The notes: a model not told the origin generated them from the sequence alone. Positions 35,394-44,981 are shown, counted from the first letter of the stretch. The stretch: DNA of 59,528 nt from Amycolatopsis sp. CA-128772 (GCF_002904295.1 NZ_PPHG01000006.1:1-59528); one strand, 5' to 3'. Translations and numbers: made by a program.

Positions 35394-35633
35394 GTGGCCC
35401 GAGTCGTCGTCGACGTCATGCCGAAGCCCGAAATCCTCGACCCGCAGGGACAGGCCGCGCTCGGCGCCGCCGGCCGCCTGGGGTTCACCGGGATCACCGA
35501 GATCCGCCAGGGCAAGCACTTCGAGATCGAGGTCGACGACACGGTCGACGACGCGACGCTGGAGAAGATCGCCGAAGGCTTCCTCGCGAACCCGGTCATC
35601 GAGCAGTGGACCATCACGCGGGTGGACGCGTGA
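35394..35633 (+). CDS. purS: Phosphoribosylformylglycinamidine synthase subunit PurS
   Basis: Small 79-residue subunit that bridges PurL and PurQ in the FGAM synthase complex. Sequence [19 protein letters not shown] ... [19 protein letters not shown] ... [11 protein letters not shown] is diagnostic. GTG 35394 with AAGGAG upstream; stop overlaps purQ start by 4 nt (GTGA). Confidence 0.95.
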   Translation: MARVVVDVMPKPEILDPQGQAALGAAGRLGFTGITEIRQGKHFEIEVDDTVDDATLEKIAEGFLANPVIEQWTITRVDA

Positions 35634-36307
35634 GCGCCCGCATCGGGGTCATCACCTTCCCGGGCACGCTCGACGACGGCGACGCCGCGCGCGCGGTCCG
35701 CTACGCCGGCGGCGAGGCCGTGCCGCTGTGGCACGCCGACGAGGACCTGCGTGAAGTCGACGCCGTCGTCGTCCCGGGCGGCTTCTCCTACGGCGACTAC
35801 CTGCGCGCGGGCGTGATCGCCCGGTTCGCGCCGGTCATGACGCCGGTGATCGAGGCGGCGCGCGCCGGCATGCCGGTGCTCGGCATCTGCAACGGGTTCC
35901 AGATCCTGTGCGAAGCCGGCCTGCTGCCGGGCGCGATGATCCGCAACCAGGGTCTGCACTTCATCTGCCGCGACCAGTGGCTGCGCGTGGAGGACACCGG
36001 CACGGCGTGGACCACCCGCTACGACGCCGGCGCGGAAATCCTCATCCCGATGAAGAACATCGACGGCTGCTACGTGGCCGAGCAGTCCACTTTGGACGAG
36101 CTCGAGGGCGAGGGCCGCGTGGTGTTCCGGTACGTCGGCGGCAACCCGAACGGGTCGCGCAACGACATCGCCGGCATCCGCAGCGAGAACGGCCGCGTGG
36201 TCGGGCTGATGCCGCACCCGGAGCACGCGATCGACGCGCTGACGGGGCCGTCGGACGACGGGCTGGGCATGTTCTTCAGCGCGGTGGACGCGCTCGTGAA
36301 GGCGTGA
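35630..36307 (+). CDS. purQ: Phosphoribosylformylglycinamidine synthase glutaminase subunit PurQ
   Basis: Class I glutamine amidotransferase of 225 residues delivering ammonia to PurL. Nucleophile Cys87 in GICNGFQ and the His196/Glu198 pair in PHPEHA complete the triad. [11 protein letters not shown] is the oxyanion-region motif. GTG start overlapping the purS stop; the pair is translationally coupled. PurL lies 4.3 kb further on the same strand, not in the same operon. Confidence 0.96.
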   Translation: MSARIGVITFPGTLDDGDAARAVRYAGGEAVPLWHADEDLREVDAVVVPGGFSYGDYLRAGVIARFAPVMTPVIEAARAGMPVLGICNGFQILCEAGLLPGAMIRNQGLHFICRDQWLRVEDTGTAWTTRYDAGAEILIPMKNIDGCYVAEQSTLDELEGEGRVVFRYVGGNPNGSRNDIAGIRSENGRVVGLMPHPEHAIDALTGPSDDGLGMFFSAVDALVKA

Positions 36308-36316
36308 GGGCGGGCC

Positions 36317-36391
36317 GCGCCCCCCGGTAACCATGCTACCGGGGGGCACCGACAGTTCCGGGGCTGCGGACGCGAGTTGTCCACAGCCCCG
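36317..36391 (-). repeat. Double-hairpin intergenic repeat, copy C, with DnaA box
   Basis: Contains a perfect 10-bp hairpin CCCCCCGGTA/TACCGGGGGG, CACCGACAG, and a second hairpin GGGGCTG...CAGCCCC enclosing TTGTCCACA (36377-36385). Best preserved of the copies. It separates the convergent purQ and split-barrel genes. Confidence 0.75.
36320..36346. terminator. Bidirectional terminator-like hairpin after purQ
   Basis: CCCCCCGGTA (36320-36329) pairs with TACCGGGGGG (36337-36346) around a 7-nt loop, 12 nt past the purQ stop and between convergent genes. It is the second hairpin of repeat copy C. Confidence 0.55.
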
Positions 36392-36398
36392 GACCAGG

Positions 36399-36827
36399 TC
36401 AGCTCTTGCTCTGGTCGTTCGACAGCCACTTCTCGGGCCGGACCCTGACCAGCACCGACCGCTCTCCGAGGGCCGAGTCGACGTAGGCCGTGGCCTGGTC
36501 TGACGGCCAGTACCGCTTCGCGATCCGCAGGGCCTGCTCGCGCGTCGGCGGCTCGTCGTTCGCCACCACCGGGCCCTCCACCGTCACGTACTTGTACGGC
36601 GGGTTCTCGTCCTGCGCCACCAGGCTCAGCCGGCCGGCCGCGCGGATCGAGCGGTCCTTGACCGTGTCGCGTTCCATCCAGATCAGCAGCTCGCCGCCGG
36701 GCGAGTAGTCGTACCAGACCGGTACCGCCAGTGGCGCCCGGCCGGCGCGCTCCACCGCCAGCACCCCCACGTGCACCCCGCTCAGAAACTCTTCGCGCTC
36801 CGCCGCGGTCATCACGAACGACGACAT
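36399..36827 (-). CDS. FMN-binding split-barrel (PPOX-type) protein
   Basis: The 142-residue protein belongs to the pyridoxamine 5'-phosphate oxidase-like fold: VGVLAVERAGRAPLAVPVWYDYSPGGELLIWMERDTVKDRSIRAAGRLSLVAQ followed by YKYVTVEGPV. Such proteins bind FMN or F420. ATG at 36827 has GGGGAG 5 nt upstream, preferred over the frame's earlier ATG. Substrate unknown. Confidence 0.85.
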   Translation of the reverse strand: MSSFVMTAAEREEFLSGVHVGVLAVERAGRAPLAVPVWYDYSPGGELLIWMERDTVKDRSIRAAGRLSLVAQDENPPYKYVTVEGPVVANDEPPTREQALRIAKRYWPSDQATAYVDSALGERSVLVRVRPEKWLSNDQSKS

Positions 36828-36892
36828 GTCACTCCCCAGGTAGCCGGCCATCCACCGGGGAGCAACACGTCCGCGGGGCCGGACATTCCGGA

Positions 36893-38638
36893 CTACGAAG
36901 CCGCCGCCACCAGCCGGGCGTACGAGCCGCCCGCGGAGAGCAGCTCGTCGTGCGGGCCCAGCTCCGTGATCCGGCCGCCCTCGACCACCGCGACCCGGTC
37001 GGCCGCCGCCGCGGTGTGCAGGCGGTGGGCGATCGCGATCACCGTCCGGCCCGACAACACGCTGTTCAGCGACCGCTCCAGGTCCCGCGCCGAGCCGGTG
37101 TCCAGCAGCGACGTCGCCTCGTCGAGGACCAGCGTGTGCGGGTCCGCCAGCACCACCCGGGCCAGCGCCAGCTGCTGCGCGATCGCCGCCGGCACCGGGT
37201 GTTCGCCCGAGCCCAGCTTCGTGTCGAGCCCGGACGGCAGCGACGCCACCCAGTCCGACGCGCCGGCCGAGTCCAGCGCCGCCAGCAGCTCGTCGTCCGT
37301 CCAGTCGCCGCCCTCGCGCCGCGCCGGCAGCGCCAAGTTCTGCCGCAGCGTGCCGGAGAACACGTGGTGCTCCTGGGTCAGCAGCAGGACCTCGCCGCGC
37401 AGCACGTCGTCGGCCAGCGCCGAGACGTCCTGGCCGCCGATCCGCACCGAGCCCGACGACGGCGCCGCGATGCCGGCCAGCAGCCGCCCGAGCGTCGACT
37501 TGCCCGCGCCCGACGGCCCGACGATCGCCAGCCGCTCGCCGCGCGGGACCCGCAGGTCGATGCCGTGCAGCACCTCGCGGTCCGCGGTGTAGGCGAACCG
37601 GACGCCGTGCACGTCGATGTCACGCCCGCGCGGGATGTCCGTCACCTTCGCCGAGTCCTCGGCCGAGACCGTGCGGACCCCGAGGATCCGGCGCGCCGCG
37701 GCCGCCGCGACCTGCAGGTCCTCCAGCCAGAACAGCGCCTCGTTGAGCGGCGCCGCCATCGCCTGGACGTACAGCAGCATCGTGGTGATCTCGCCGAGCC
37801 CGGCCCAGCCGTTCGTGTACGCGAGCAGCCCGAGCGGCAGCATGACCGCCAGCGGCAGCACGTAGCTGATCTCCAGCGACGGCAGCCACCGCAGCTGCAG
37901 CCGCCGCATCCGGCGTTCACCGAGGATGCTCTGGTCCAGCGCGTCGTACGCGGCGCCGATCCGCCGCTCGGCCAGCCCGAGCGCCTCGACCGTGCGCGCG
38001 CCCTCCGCCGTCTCGTGGACGCTGGTGGTCAGGTCCGCCCAGCGGTCGAGCATCCACTGCATGACCGCCGGGATCCGCCGCTGGTACCAGACGTTGACCG
38101 GCACCAGCAGCGGCAGCGCGACCAGCAGGCCCAGCGCCAGCAGCGGCGACGTCACCACCATCGCGACGACCGTGAACACCACGGTCACCGCCGCGACCAG
38201 GATCTCCGGCGCCGCGAACCGCGCGGCGTGGTCGATCCGGCCGAGGTCGGTGGTCGCGCGGCTGAGCAGGTCACCCGTCCCGGCCGCCTCGACCGTGCCG
38301 AGCGGCAGCTGGAGCGCCGTCCCGACGAACTCCTCGCGCGTCTCGGCCAGCACCAGCTCGCCGAACACGGCGCCGCGCATCCGCGCGATCTTCCGCGCCA
38401 GCGCCTGCAGCACGAGGATCGCGACGAACGCCACCGCCAGCACGTCGACGCGCCCGTTCGTGGTGCCGGCCGCGACGTCGTCGACCAGCGCGCCGAGCAG
38501 CTGCGGCCCGGCCAGCCCGATCAGGGTGGCCACGGCCAGCGAGCCCAGCAGCAGGCCGAACTCGCGTTTGTGGAGCGCCGCGGTCTTCAACGCCCAGCGG
38601 CGGACGTCCCGCCGGGACGCCGTGGGAAGCCGTTTCAT
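36893..38638 (-). CDS. ABC exporter half-transporter 2 (intact Walker A, lost signature)
   Basis: A half-transporter of 581 residues: six-helix membrane domain (residues ~1-320) and C-terminal nucleotide domain. Walker A GPSGAGKST (Lys380), Walker B HTLVLDEATSLLD and H-loop AIAHRLH are intact. Where LSGGQ should stand it has GSGEHPVPAAIAQQ, so the signature is gone. The partner gene upstream shows the opposite pattern, so the two form a heterodimer with a single competent ATP site. ATG start overlaps the partner's stop by 4 nt. Substrate unknown; drug or peptide export is typical. Confidence 0.9.
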   Translation of the reverse strand: MKRLPTASRRDVRRWALKTAALHKREFGLLLGSLAVATLIGLAGPQLLGALVDDVAAGTTNGRVDVLAVAFVAILVLQALARKIARMRGAVFGELVLAETREEFVGTALQLPLGTVEAAGTGDLLSRATTDLGRIDHAARFAAPEILVAAVTVVFTVVAMVVTSPLLALGLLVALPLLVPVNVWYQRRIPAVMQWMLDRWADLTTSVHETAEGARTVEALGLAERRIGAAYDALDQSILGERRMRRLQLRWLPSLEISYVLPLAVMLPLGLLAYTNGWAGLGEITTMLLYVQAMAAPLNEALFWLEDLQVAAAAARRILGVRTVSAEDSAKVTDIPRGRDIDVHGVRFAYTADREVLHGIDLRVPRGERLAIVGPSGAGKSTLGRLLAGIAAPSSGSVRIGGQDVSALADDVLRGEVLLLTQEHHVFSGTLRQNLALPARREGGDWTDDELLAALDSAGASDWVASLPSGLDTKLGSGEHPVPAAIAQQLALARVVLADPHTLVLDEATSLLDTGSARDLERSLNSVLSGRTVIAIAHRLHTAAAADRVAVVEGGRITELGPHDELLSAGGSYARLVAAAS

Positions 38639-40269
38639 ACCGTCACTACTTTCGCCGTGAAGACTTCGTCCGCCACATGTGTCCACAAGGGACTCTGGCT
38701 GAACACCACCGTCGTCCGGCCGCGGCGCAGCGCCGCGACCCGTTCGGTGATGCGGGCCTCCGTGTGCGCGTCGACCGCCGACGTCGGCTCGTCGAGCACC
38801 AGCACGTCGGCGTCGGTCGCCAGCGCGCGGGCCAGGTTCAGCCGTTGCCGCTGGCCGCCGGACACCTCGCGGCCGCGCTCGCCGATCACCTCGTCGACGC
38901 CGTCGGGCAGGGCGTCGACGATGTCGTCGGCGTCGGCCGCGGACAGCGCTTCGGTGATGCTCACGCCGCCGGGGCGCGCCGGGGCCAGCTGCTCGCGCAG
39001 CACGCCCGAGAACCAGATGTCCTGGTTGTGCGCGTAGACGACCCGCCGCCGCAGCTCCGCGAGCGCGACGTGGTCCGCCCGCACCCCGCCGACCAGCACT
39101 TCTTCGCCCTCGGCCGGATCGGCGAACCGGGCCAGCCGGTCGGCCACCGCTTCGCCGCCGGCGCCGAAGTCGACGACCGTCAGCCGGCCCGGCGCGACCC
39201 GGACGCCGGACCCGGTGTCCACCAGCTCCAGCGGCCCCGCGGGCAGCGGCACCGGCGTCTCCGGGTCCGCCAGCTTCGGCGGGATGGCCAGCAGCGCGAC
39301 GACCTTCCGCGACGCGACCAGCCCCGACGTGATCGAGCCGACCGCCTCGGTGGCCGCGGTGACCGGCCAGATGAGGAACGCCGAAACGCCGTAGAACGAC
39401 ACCAGCTGCCCGACGCCGATCTCGCCGGCCACGGCCAGCCGCGCGCCCAGCCAGGTGATCACCACGGTGACCAGGCCGGGCAGCGCGATCTCCGCCGCGG
39501 CCAGCCACGCCTCGGCCTGCCCGACCTCGATGCCGGACCGCCGCACCCGCTGGCTCGTCTCGCGGAAGCGCGCGAAGAACCGCCGCTCGCCGCCGATGCC
39601 GCGCAGGATCCGCAGGCCGGACACGATGTCCGCGCCGAGCGCGTTGACGTCGCCGCGCTTCTCGCGCTGCTTCGCCTTGCGCTTCTGCAGCGGCGCGAGC
39701 AGCGGCCCGATCCCCAGCACCGCGAGCGGCACACCGACCAGCGCGACCACGCCGAGCAGCGGCGACGTCGAGATCAGCCACACCGCGACCACGACGAAGG
39801 CCAGCAGCGAGCCGAACGCCCGCCCGGTCATCTCGACGGTGTTGCCGATGTGGTTGATGTCGGTCGTGCTGACCGCGACGAGGTTCCCGGTGGTGGTGTG
39901 TTCGCGCAGCGCGGCGCCGACGCGGGTGGTGTGCGCCGACACCACCCGCTGCGTCGAGCCGGCGCCGTGGAGCCACAGGCCGTAGTTGAGGAAGTGCATC
40001 CAGGTCCCGAACAGCGCCTGCACCACGCCGAGCGCGGCGGCGGCCAGCGCCCAGCGCCAGACGGCGGCGCCGTCGTGCGCCTCGACCGCGCCGATGCCCT
40101 GCCCGATCACCAGCGGCACGAGCGCACCGGGCAGCGCCCAGACGACACCGATCGCGGCGGCGCCGAGCACCGAGCCGAGCCGGGCCCGGAACACGGCGAG
40201 CAGGAAGCGGCGCGCGGTCGGCCGCGCGGGCAGCCGCAGCGGCGGGAAGGGATATGTGGCGGAAAGCAC
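38635..40269 (-). CDS. ABC exporter half-transporter 1 (degenerate Walker A, intact signature)
   Basis: A 544-residue half-transporter with an N-terminal six-helix membrane domain. In the nucleotide domain the Walker A position reads DFGAGGEAVADRL (around residues 362-372), lacking the GKS/T lysine, whereas the signature VSGGQRQR and Walker B DVLVLDEPTSAVD are intact. The domain is also short and ends ...ADEVFTAKVVTV without a full H-loop region (the His is replaced: VVFSQSP). It pairs with the downstream half-transporter. GTG start at 40269. Confidence 0.9.
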   Translation of the reverse strand: MLSATYPFPPLRLPARPTARRFLLAVFRARLGSVLGAAAIGVVWALPGALVPLVIGQGIGAVEAHDGAAVWRWALAAAALGVVQALFGTWMHFLNYGLWLHGAGSTQRVVSAHTTRVGAALREHTTTGNLVAVSTTDINHIGNTVEMTGRAFGSLLAFVVVAVWLISTSPLLGVVALVGVPLAVLGIGPLLAPLQKRKAKQREKRGDVNALGADIVSGLRILRGIGGERRFFARFRETSQRVRRSGIEVGQAEAWLAAAEIALPGLVTVVITWLGARLAVAGEIGVGQLVSFYGVSAFLIWPVTAATEAVGSITSGLVASRKVVALLAIPPKLADPETPVPLPAGPLELVDTGSGVRVAPGRLTVVDFGAGGEAVADRLARFADPAEGEEVLVGGVRADHVALAELRRRVVYAHNQDIWFSGVLREQLAPARPGGVSITEALSAADADDIVDALPDGVDEVIGERGREVSGGQRQRLNLARALATDADVLVLDEPTSAVDAHTEARITERVAALRRGRTTVVFSQSPLWTHVADEVFTAKVVTV

Positions 40270-40408
40270 GATTCCCGACGGTAAGCCGACCCCGGGGAGA
40301 AGGCGACCGATTTTCCGGGACCATGGCCGCTCGGGTGCCCTTTCGCGCCCACAGGTGCACCCTCCCGGGACTCCCGATGCGCCCTCGTCGCCGCCCGGCC
40401 GCTCGGGG

Positions 40409-40481
40409 GACCCCCGGTTTCAACGTTACTCGCGAGCACCGACAATTCCGTTCCCGCGCACCCGGGTTGTCCACAGGGAAC
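40409..40481 (-). repeat. Double-hairpin intergenic repeat, copy D, with DnaA box
   Basis: GTTCCC/GGGAAC arms enclose TTGTCCACA (40467-40475); CACCGACAATTCC links to CCCCCGGTTTCAACGTTACTCG. The arm bases differ from copies A and C (GGGGCTG/CAGCCCC) but still pair. Lies in the 333-bp gap between the divergent ABC exporter and purL genes, 120 bp from purL. Confidence 0.65.
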
Positions 40482-40589
40482 GCCCCCGCGCCGAGTCCCC
40501 GCGACCGCCGTGGATGTCGCCTCGCTCACACTGCGGCGCGCGCGTCCGATTTCGGCGGCCCACCGTCCGGGGCGCCGGTGGACGGCACG

Positions 40590-40603
40590 TATCCTGACGG
40601 CCG
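40590..40603 (+). promoter_or_regulatory. Leaderless promoter of purL (-10 TATCCT)
   Basis: TATCCT at 40590-40595 ends 7 nt before the GTG start of purL. No Shine-Dalgarno. The rest of the 333-bp intergenic region (40270-40602) holds repeat copy D and no gene. Confidence 0.5.
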
Positions 40604-42909
40604 TGGCGAACCCTGACACGGACACCGTGACCAGCACCGTTGACACCACCGAGCGCGCCGGGGCGACCCCGGACCACACCCAGCCCTACCGCGAGCTCGG
40701 GCTCGCCGACGACGAGTACGCGCGCATCCGCGAGATCCTCGGCCGCCGGCCCACCGACGCGGAGCTGGCGATGTACTCGGTCATGTGGAGCGAGCACTGC
40801 TCCTACAAGTCGTCGAAGAAGCACCTGCGCTACTTCGGGGAGACCGCCACCGACGAGATGAAGGCCAAGATGCTGGCCGGCATCGGCGAGAACGCGGGCG
40901 TCGTCGACATCGGCGAGGGCTGGGCGGTCACCTTCAAGGTGGAGAGCCACAACCACCCGTCCTATGTGGAGCCCTACCAGGGCGCCGCGACCGGCGTCGG
41001 CGGCATCGTGCGCGACATCATGGCGATGGGCGCGCGGCCGCTCGCGGTCGCCGACGCGCTGCGCTTCGGCCCGGCCGACGCCCCCGACACCAAGCGCGTG
41101 CTGCCCGGCGTGGTCGCCGGCGTCGGCGGCTACGGCAACTGCCTCGGCCTGCCGAACATCGGCGGCGAGCTCGTCTTCGACCCGTCGTACTCGGGAAACC
41201 CGCTGGTCAACGCCCTCTGCGTCGGCGCGATGCGCGTCGAGGACCTGCACCTGGCGTTCGCGTCCGGCACCGGCAACAAGATCATCCTGTTCGGCGCCCG
41301 CACCGGCCTCGACGGCATCGGCGGTGTTTCCGTCCTGGCGAGTGACACCTTTTCGGGTGACGAGTCGGCGTCGGGCCGCAAGAAGCTGCCGAGCGTCCAG
41401 GTGGGCGACCCGTTCACCGAGAAGGTGCTCATCGAGTGCTGCCTCGAGCTGTTCGCGCAGAAGCTCGTCGTCGGCATCCAGGACCTCGGCGGCGCCGGGC
41501 TGTCCTGCGCGACGTCGGAGCTGGCCGCGGCCGGCGACGGCGGCATGCACATCTACCTCGACCGGGTTCCGTTGCGCGCCAAGGGGATGACGCCCGCGGA
41601 GGTGCTCTCCAGCGAGTCGCAGGAGCGCATGTGCGCGGTCGTCTCACCGGAGAACGTCGAGGCGTTCATGGCGGTCTGCCGCAAGTGGGACGTCATCGCG
41701 ACCGACATCGGCGAGGTCACCGACGGCGAGCACCTGGTCATCACCTGGCACGACGAGGTCGTCGTCGACGTCCCGGCGCACACGGTGGCCCACCAGGGCC
41801 CGGTGTACGACCGGCCGATCGAGCGACCGTCCACTCAGGACGCGCTGATCGCGGACACCTCGGCGAAGCTGCCGCGTCCGTCCACTCCGGACGAACTGCG
41901 CGCGGACGTGCTGAAGCTGATTTCGGCGCCCAACCAGGCGTCCAAGGAATGGGTGACGTCGCAGTACGACCGGTACGTGCGCGGCAACTCGGTGCTGTCG
42001 CAGCCGTCGGACTCGGGCATGATCCGCATCGACGAGTCGTCCGGCCGCGGCGTCTCGGTCGCGACGGACTGCAACAGCAAGTTCGTCTACCTGAACCCGT
42101 ACCGCGGCGCGCAGCTGGCGCTGGCGGAGGCGTACCGCAACGTGGCCACGGGCGGCGCGACGCCGGTGGCGGTGTCGGACTGCCTCAACTTCGGCGCCCC
42201 GACCGACCCGGGCGTGATGTGGCAGTTCGAGCAGGCGGTGCACGGCCTCGCGGACGGCTGCGTCGAGCTGGGCATCCCGGTGACGGGCGGCAACGTCAGC
42301 TTCTTCAACCAGACGGGCTCGACGGCGATCCTCCCGACGCCGGTGATCGGCGTCCTGGGCGTGATCGACGACGTCACCCGCCGCATCCCGACGGGCATCG
42401 GCGCGGAGGCGGGCGAAACCCTGCTGCTGCTGGGCGAAACCCACGACGAGCTGGACGGTTCGGCCTGGGCCCGCGAGCTGCACGGCCACCTCGGCGGCGT
42501 CCCGCCGCGGGTGGACCTGGCCCGCGAGAAGCTCCTCGGCGAGATCCTGGTGGCGGGTTCCCGCGACGGGATGATCTCGGCGGCCCACGACCTGTCCGAC
42601 GGCGGCCTGATCCAGACGCTGGTCGAGACGGTCCTGATCGGACAGTGCGGCGCCCGCGTGTTCCTGGACGCGGACCAGGACCCGTTCGTCCAGCTGTTCT
42701 CGGAGTCGGCGGGCCGCGTGCTGGTGGCGGTCCCCCGCACGGAGGAGCTGCGCTTCACGGAGATGTGCACGGCCCGCGGCCTCCCGTGGCGCAAGACGGG
42801 CGTGGTGGACCCGGAGTCGGGAGCCCTGGAGCTGCAGGGGATCACGGAGTTCACCCTCGACGAGCTGCGCGCGGCTTGGGAAAGCACGCTCCCGGCCCTG
42901 TTCGGCTGA
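40603..42909 (+). CDS. purL: Phosphoribosylformylglycinamidine synthase subunit PurL
   Basis: Small-type PurL of 768 residues catalysing ATP-dependent amidation of FGAR, with PurQ and PurS. Motifs: [66 protein letters not shown] [14 protein letters not shown], and [10 protein letters not shown]. Length is right for bacterial three-subunit FGAMS. GTG start at 40603. Followed by a strong hairpin. Confidence 0.97.
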   Translation: MANPDTDTVTSTVDTTERAGATPDHTQPYRELGLADDEYARIREILGRRPTDAELAMYSVMWSEHCSYKSSKKHLRYFGETATDEMKAKMLAGIGENAGVVDIGEGWAVTFKVESHNHPSYVEPYQGAATGVGGIVRDIMAMGARPLAVADALRFGPADAPDTKRVLPGVVAGVGGYGNCLGLPNIGGELVFDPSYSGNPLVNALCVGAMRVEDLHLAFASGTGNKIILFGARTGLDGIGGVSVLASDTFSGDESASGRKKLPSVQVGDPFTEKVLIECCLELFAQKLVVGIQDLGGAGLSCATSELAAAGDGGMHIYLDRVPLRAKGMTPAEVLSSESQERMCAVVSPENVEAFMAVCRKWDVIATDIGEVTDGEHLVITWHDEVVVDVPAHTVAHQGPVYDRPIERPSTQDALIADTSAKLPRPSTPDELRADVLKLISAPNQASKEWVTSQYDRYVRGNSVLSQPSDSGMIRIDESSGRGVSVATDCNSKFVYLNPYRGAQLALAEAYRNVATGGATPVAVSDCLNFGAPTDPGVMWQFEQAVHGLADGCVELGIPVTGGNVSFFNQTGSTAILPTPVIGVLGVIDDVTRRIPTGIGAEAGETLLLLGETHDELDGSAWARELHGHLGGVPPRVDLAREKLLGEILVAGSRDGMISAAHDLSDGGLIQTLVETVLIGQCGARVFLDADQDPFVQLFSESAGRVLVAVPRTEELRFTEMCTARGLPWRKTGVVDPESGALELQGITEFTLDELRAAWESTLPALFG

Positions 42910-42910
42910 G

Positions 42911-42961
42911 ACCTGTGGACAACTGAGCGGAGGGCACCGGCTTCTGTCGGTGCCCTCCGCC
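42911..42961 (+). repeat. Intergenic repeat, copy E (partial), with DnaA box
   Basis: Begins with TGTGGACAA (42914-42922, the reverse complement of TTGTCCACA), then CTGTCGGTGC within a strong hairpin. Same order and orientation as copy A but lacks the GGTAGCATGG part. Confidence 0.55.
42927..42960. terminator. Terminator hairpin between purL and the pentapeptide gene
   Basis: GCGGAGGGCACCG (42927-42939) and CGGTGCCCTCCGC (42948-42960) form a perfect 13-bp stem with an 8-nt loop, 18 nt after the purL stop and 23 nt from the end of the convergent gene. Likely works in both directions. Confidence 0.75.
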
Positions 42962-42982
42962 AGGTTGGAAAACGGGGGCTGC

Positions 42983-44062
42983 TCAGCCCGCCTTGGCGAC
43001 GATCCGCGCCTCCCCGTCACCCAGCTCCTCGAGCCGCCAACCCTCCGGCAGCCGCACGTCCTTCTCCACCCGCACCACCGTGTTGTACAACGAAACCGAC
43101 CCCGGCAGCGCCGCGAAACGCAGGTCCGTCTGCCCCCGGAAAGAAGCCCGCCGCAGGTCGAGGTCGCCCGTCGCGCGCACGTCGGTGAACAGCGCGTCCT
43201 TCGCGAACTTCGCGTTCTTGAACGCCGTCGGCCCCGCGAACGTCGTCGCCGTGAAGTCGGCGTCCTCGGCGAAGCCGGTTCCGCTGAACCACGCGTGACT
43301 CTCGAACACCGCGCTGCGGCAGCGGAAGTAGCCGATCAGCCGGCCGTCCGCGGTGCCCGCCGCCGTGAAGTACGCCCGGCCGCGGAACCGGCAGCCGCTC
43401 AGGTTGGTGCTGCTGTGCAACGCGGCGTACCGCAGCACCAGGCCGCCGATCAGCTTGCCGGACAGGTCGAAGTACTCGAGCGTCGCGCCCGTCAGGTCCA
43501 GGTCGTAGGCCGGGCCGTCCGAATCGCGGGCCGGCAGCAGGTCGGTCACCAGCCGCTGGGCCGTGAGCCGCACCTGCAGTTCCAGCTCCTGCTCCGGCTC
43601 ACCCTGCGCCGCCGGGTCGGTGTAACGGGCGTGGGAAAACGGCCGCCGCAGGTACGAACACAGCACGTCCAGCACCGTCTGCGTGTACTCCGGCCGGCTC
43701 CGCGCCAGCCCCGCCAACGCGTGCAACGCGCCCACGCGCACCTGGTCCGCCGCGTGCCCGAGCAGCTCGACCGCCTTCGCGAACCGCTCGTCCGCGACCC
43801 GGGCGCGGTCCTGCTCCGCCCGCTGCGACTCGAGCTCGTGCCGCTGTCGCTCGATGTCCTGGCGGCGCTCCTCCACCCGGCGGCGGCGGTCGTTCAGCCA
43901 CAGCGCGTACAGCGCCACGATCGCGCCGCCCGCCAGGCCGCCCGTCTTCAGTGCGTCGCTGCGGCTGGTGGCGGGGTCGGTCAGCAGCCAGCCGCCGACC
44001 CCGAGCAGCAGGGCCACCGAGGCGAGGAACGTCCACGCCAGCGGCGATCGCCACAGCTTCAC
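42983..44062 (-). CDS. Pentapeptide-repeat membrane protein
   Basis: A 359-residue protein with two membrane helices (about 10-28 and 42-57), a charged coiled coil (RRRRVEERRQDIERQRHELES, roughly 57-90), a helical region and a C-terminal right-handed beta-helix of pentapeptide repeats (for example TATTFAGPTAFKNAKFAKDALF, AxLxx/AxFxx pattern). Role unknown; it may be a membrane-tethered scaffold. It is the distal gene after a Pro/Gln-rich membrane protein, 4 nt downstream. Confidence 0.85.
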   Translation of the reverse strand: MKLWRSPLAWTFLASVALLLGVGGWLLTDPATSRSDALKTGGLAGGAIVALYALWLNDRRRRVEERRQDIERQRHELESQRAEQDRARVADERFAKAVELLGHAADQVRVGALHALAGLARSRPEYTQTVLDVLCSYLRRPFSHARYTDPAAQGEPEQELELQVRLTAQRLVTDLLPARDSDGPAYDLDLTGATLEYFDLSGKLIGGLVLRYAALHSSTNLSGCRFRGRAYFTAAGTADGRLIGYFRCRSAVFESHAWFSGTGFAEDADFTATTFAGPTAFKNAKFAKDALFTDVRATGDLDLRRASFRGQTDLRFAALPGSVSLYNTVVRVEKDVRLPEGWRLEELGDGEARIVAKAG

Positions 44063-44066
44063 CGGC

Positions 44067-44981
44067 TCAGGACACCAGCATGGTGCTGACGCAGAAGCCC
44101 TTGTCGTCGAAGTTCGTCGCGCTCAGCGTGCCCTTGACCGGCTTGCCCGCGGACGTTCCGGTGACCTGACCCTCGACCAGGTACTTGTCGTTCGGCACGT
44201 CGCCGAGCTGCAGCTGCAGCGGCGGCTTGAGGAACGTCGAGAGCCACGATTCGAGCAGGTCCTTCGAGTCCGAGCAGCCCATCGCGACGGCGCCGGCGTT
44301 GTCGCCCGCGTTCAGCTTGTCGATGAACCCCTGCAACAGGGCCTTGGCGTCCGAAGCGCCCTCGCCGCCGCTGGGCTTCGACGGCTTCGTGGCCGTCGGC
44401 GTCTTCTTGGGCGTCGACGACTTCGGGGTCGTCGGCTTGGCGGACGTGCTCGTCGCCGGGGGCGCGGCGGTGTCCTCCTTGGACAGGAAGAACCCGGGTG
44501 CGACGAACCCCGTGATGCCGACCAGGGCGAGCACGACGACCACGGCCGCGCCGATGGCGATCCACATCCCGGTCTTGCTCTTCTTCGGCGGCGCCGGCGG
44601 CCCGCCGAAGCCCTGCCCGTAGCCGCCGGCCGCCGGGTCCCAGCCGGACACCTGGCCGCCCGCGTTCGGGTCCCACGCCTGCTGGCCGTACTGCTGCGCG
44701 TTCGGGTCCGCCCACGCCGACTGCTGCTGGGCGTTCGGGTCGGCCCACTGCTGCTGGGCGTACGGGTCGCCCCACGCCGGCTGCGGGTTCGCCGGGAAAC
44801 CGCCCGACGCCGGCGGGTAGCCCTGCTGCGGGTACTGCTGGGTCGGGTACGGCTGCTGCGGCTGGTTGGGGTCCCACCCGCCCTGCTGCGGGTACGGCTG
44901 CTGCGGGAAGCCGCCGGACTGCGGCTGCTGGCCGTACGGGTCGGGCTGACCGGGCTGGCCCGGCTGAGGCGGGTAGGTCAT
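44067..44981 (-). CDS. Pro/Gln-rich single-pass membrane protein with secreted C-domain
   Basis: The 304-residue protein starts MTYPPQPGQPGQPDPYGQQP, a cytosolic low-complexity segment of ~130 residues, then one membrane helix (MWIAIGAAVVVVLALVGITGFV), a Thr/Pro/Lys-rich spacer and an extracytoplasmic domain with two cysteines (ALLQGFIDKLNAGDNAGAV ... GFCVSTMLVS). The layout is common in actinobacteria and the C-domain is DUF4878-like. ATG 44981 is the first Met of the PPQ segment. Function unknown. Confidence 0.75.
   Translation of the reverse strand: MTYPPQPGQPGQPDPYGQQPQSGGFPQQPYPQQGGWDPNQPQQPYPTQQYPQQGYPPASGGFPANPQPAWGDPYAQQQWADPNAQQQSAWADPNAQQYGQQAWDPNAGGQVSGWDPAAGGYGQGFGGPPAPPKKSKTGMWIAIGAAVVVVLALVGITGFVAPGFFLSKEDTAAPPATSTSAKPTTPKSSTPKKTPTATKPSKPSGGEGASDAKALLQGFIDKLNAGDNAGAVAMGCSDSKDLLESWLSTFLKPPLQLQLGDVPNDKYLVEGQVTGTSAGKPVKGTLSATNFDDKGFCVSTMLVS

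Noticed and set aside
40409..40481. Repeat copy D as a simple terminator
   Set aside because: It lies upstream of both divergent genes, where neither would need termination.
32252..42961. Replication origin
   Set aside because: DnaA boxes are single and several kb apart, there is no AT-rich unwinding region, and dnaA/dnaN are absent.
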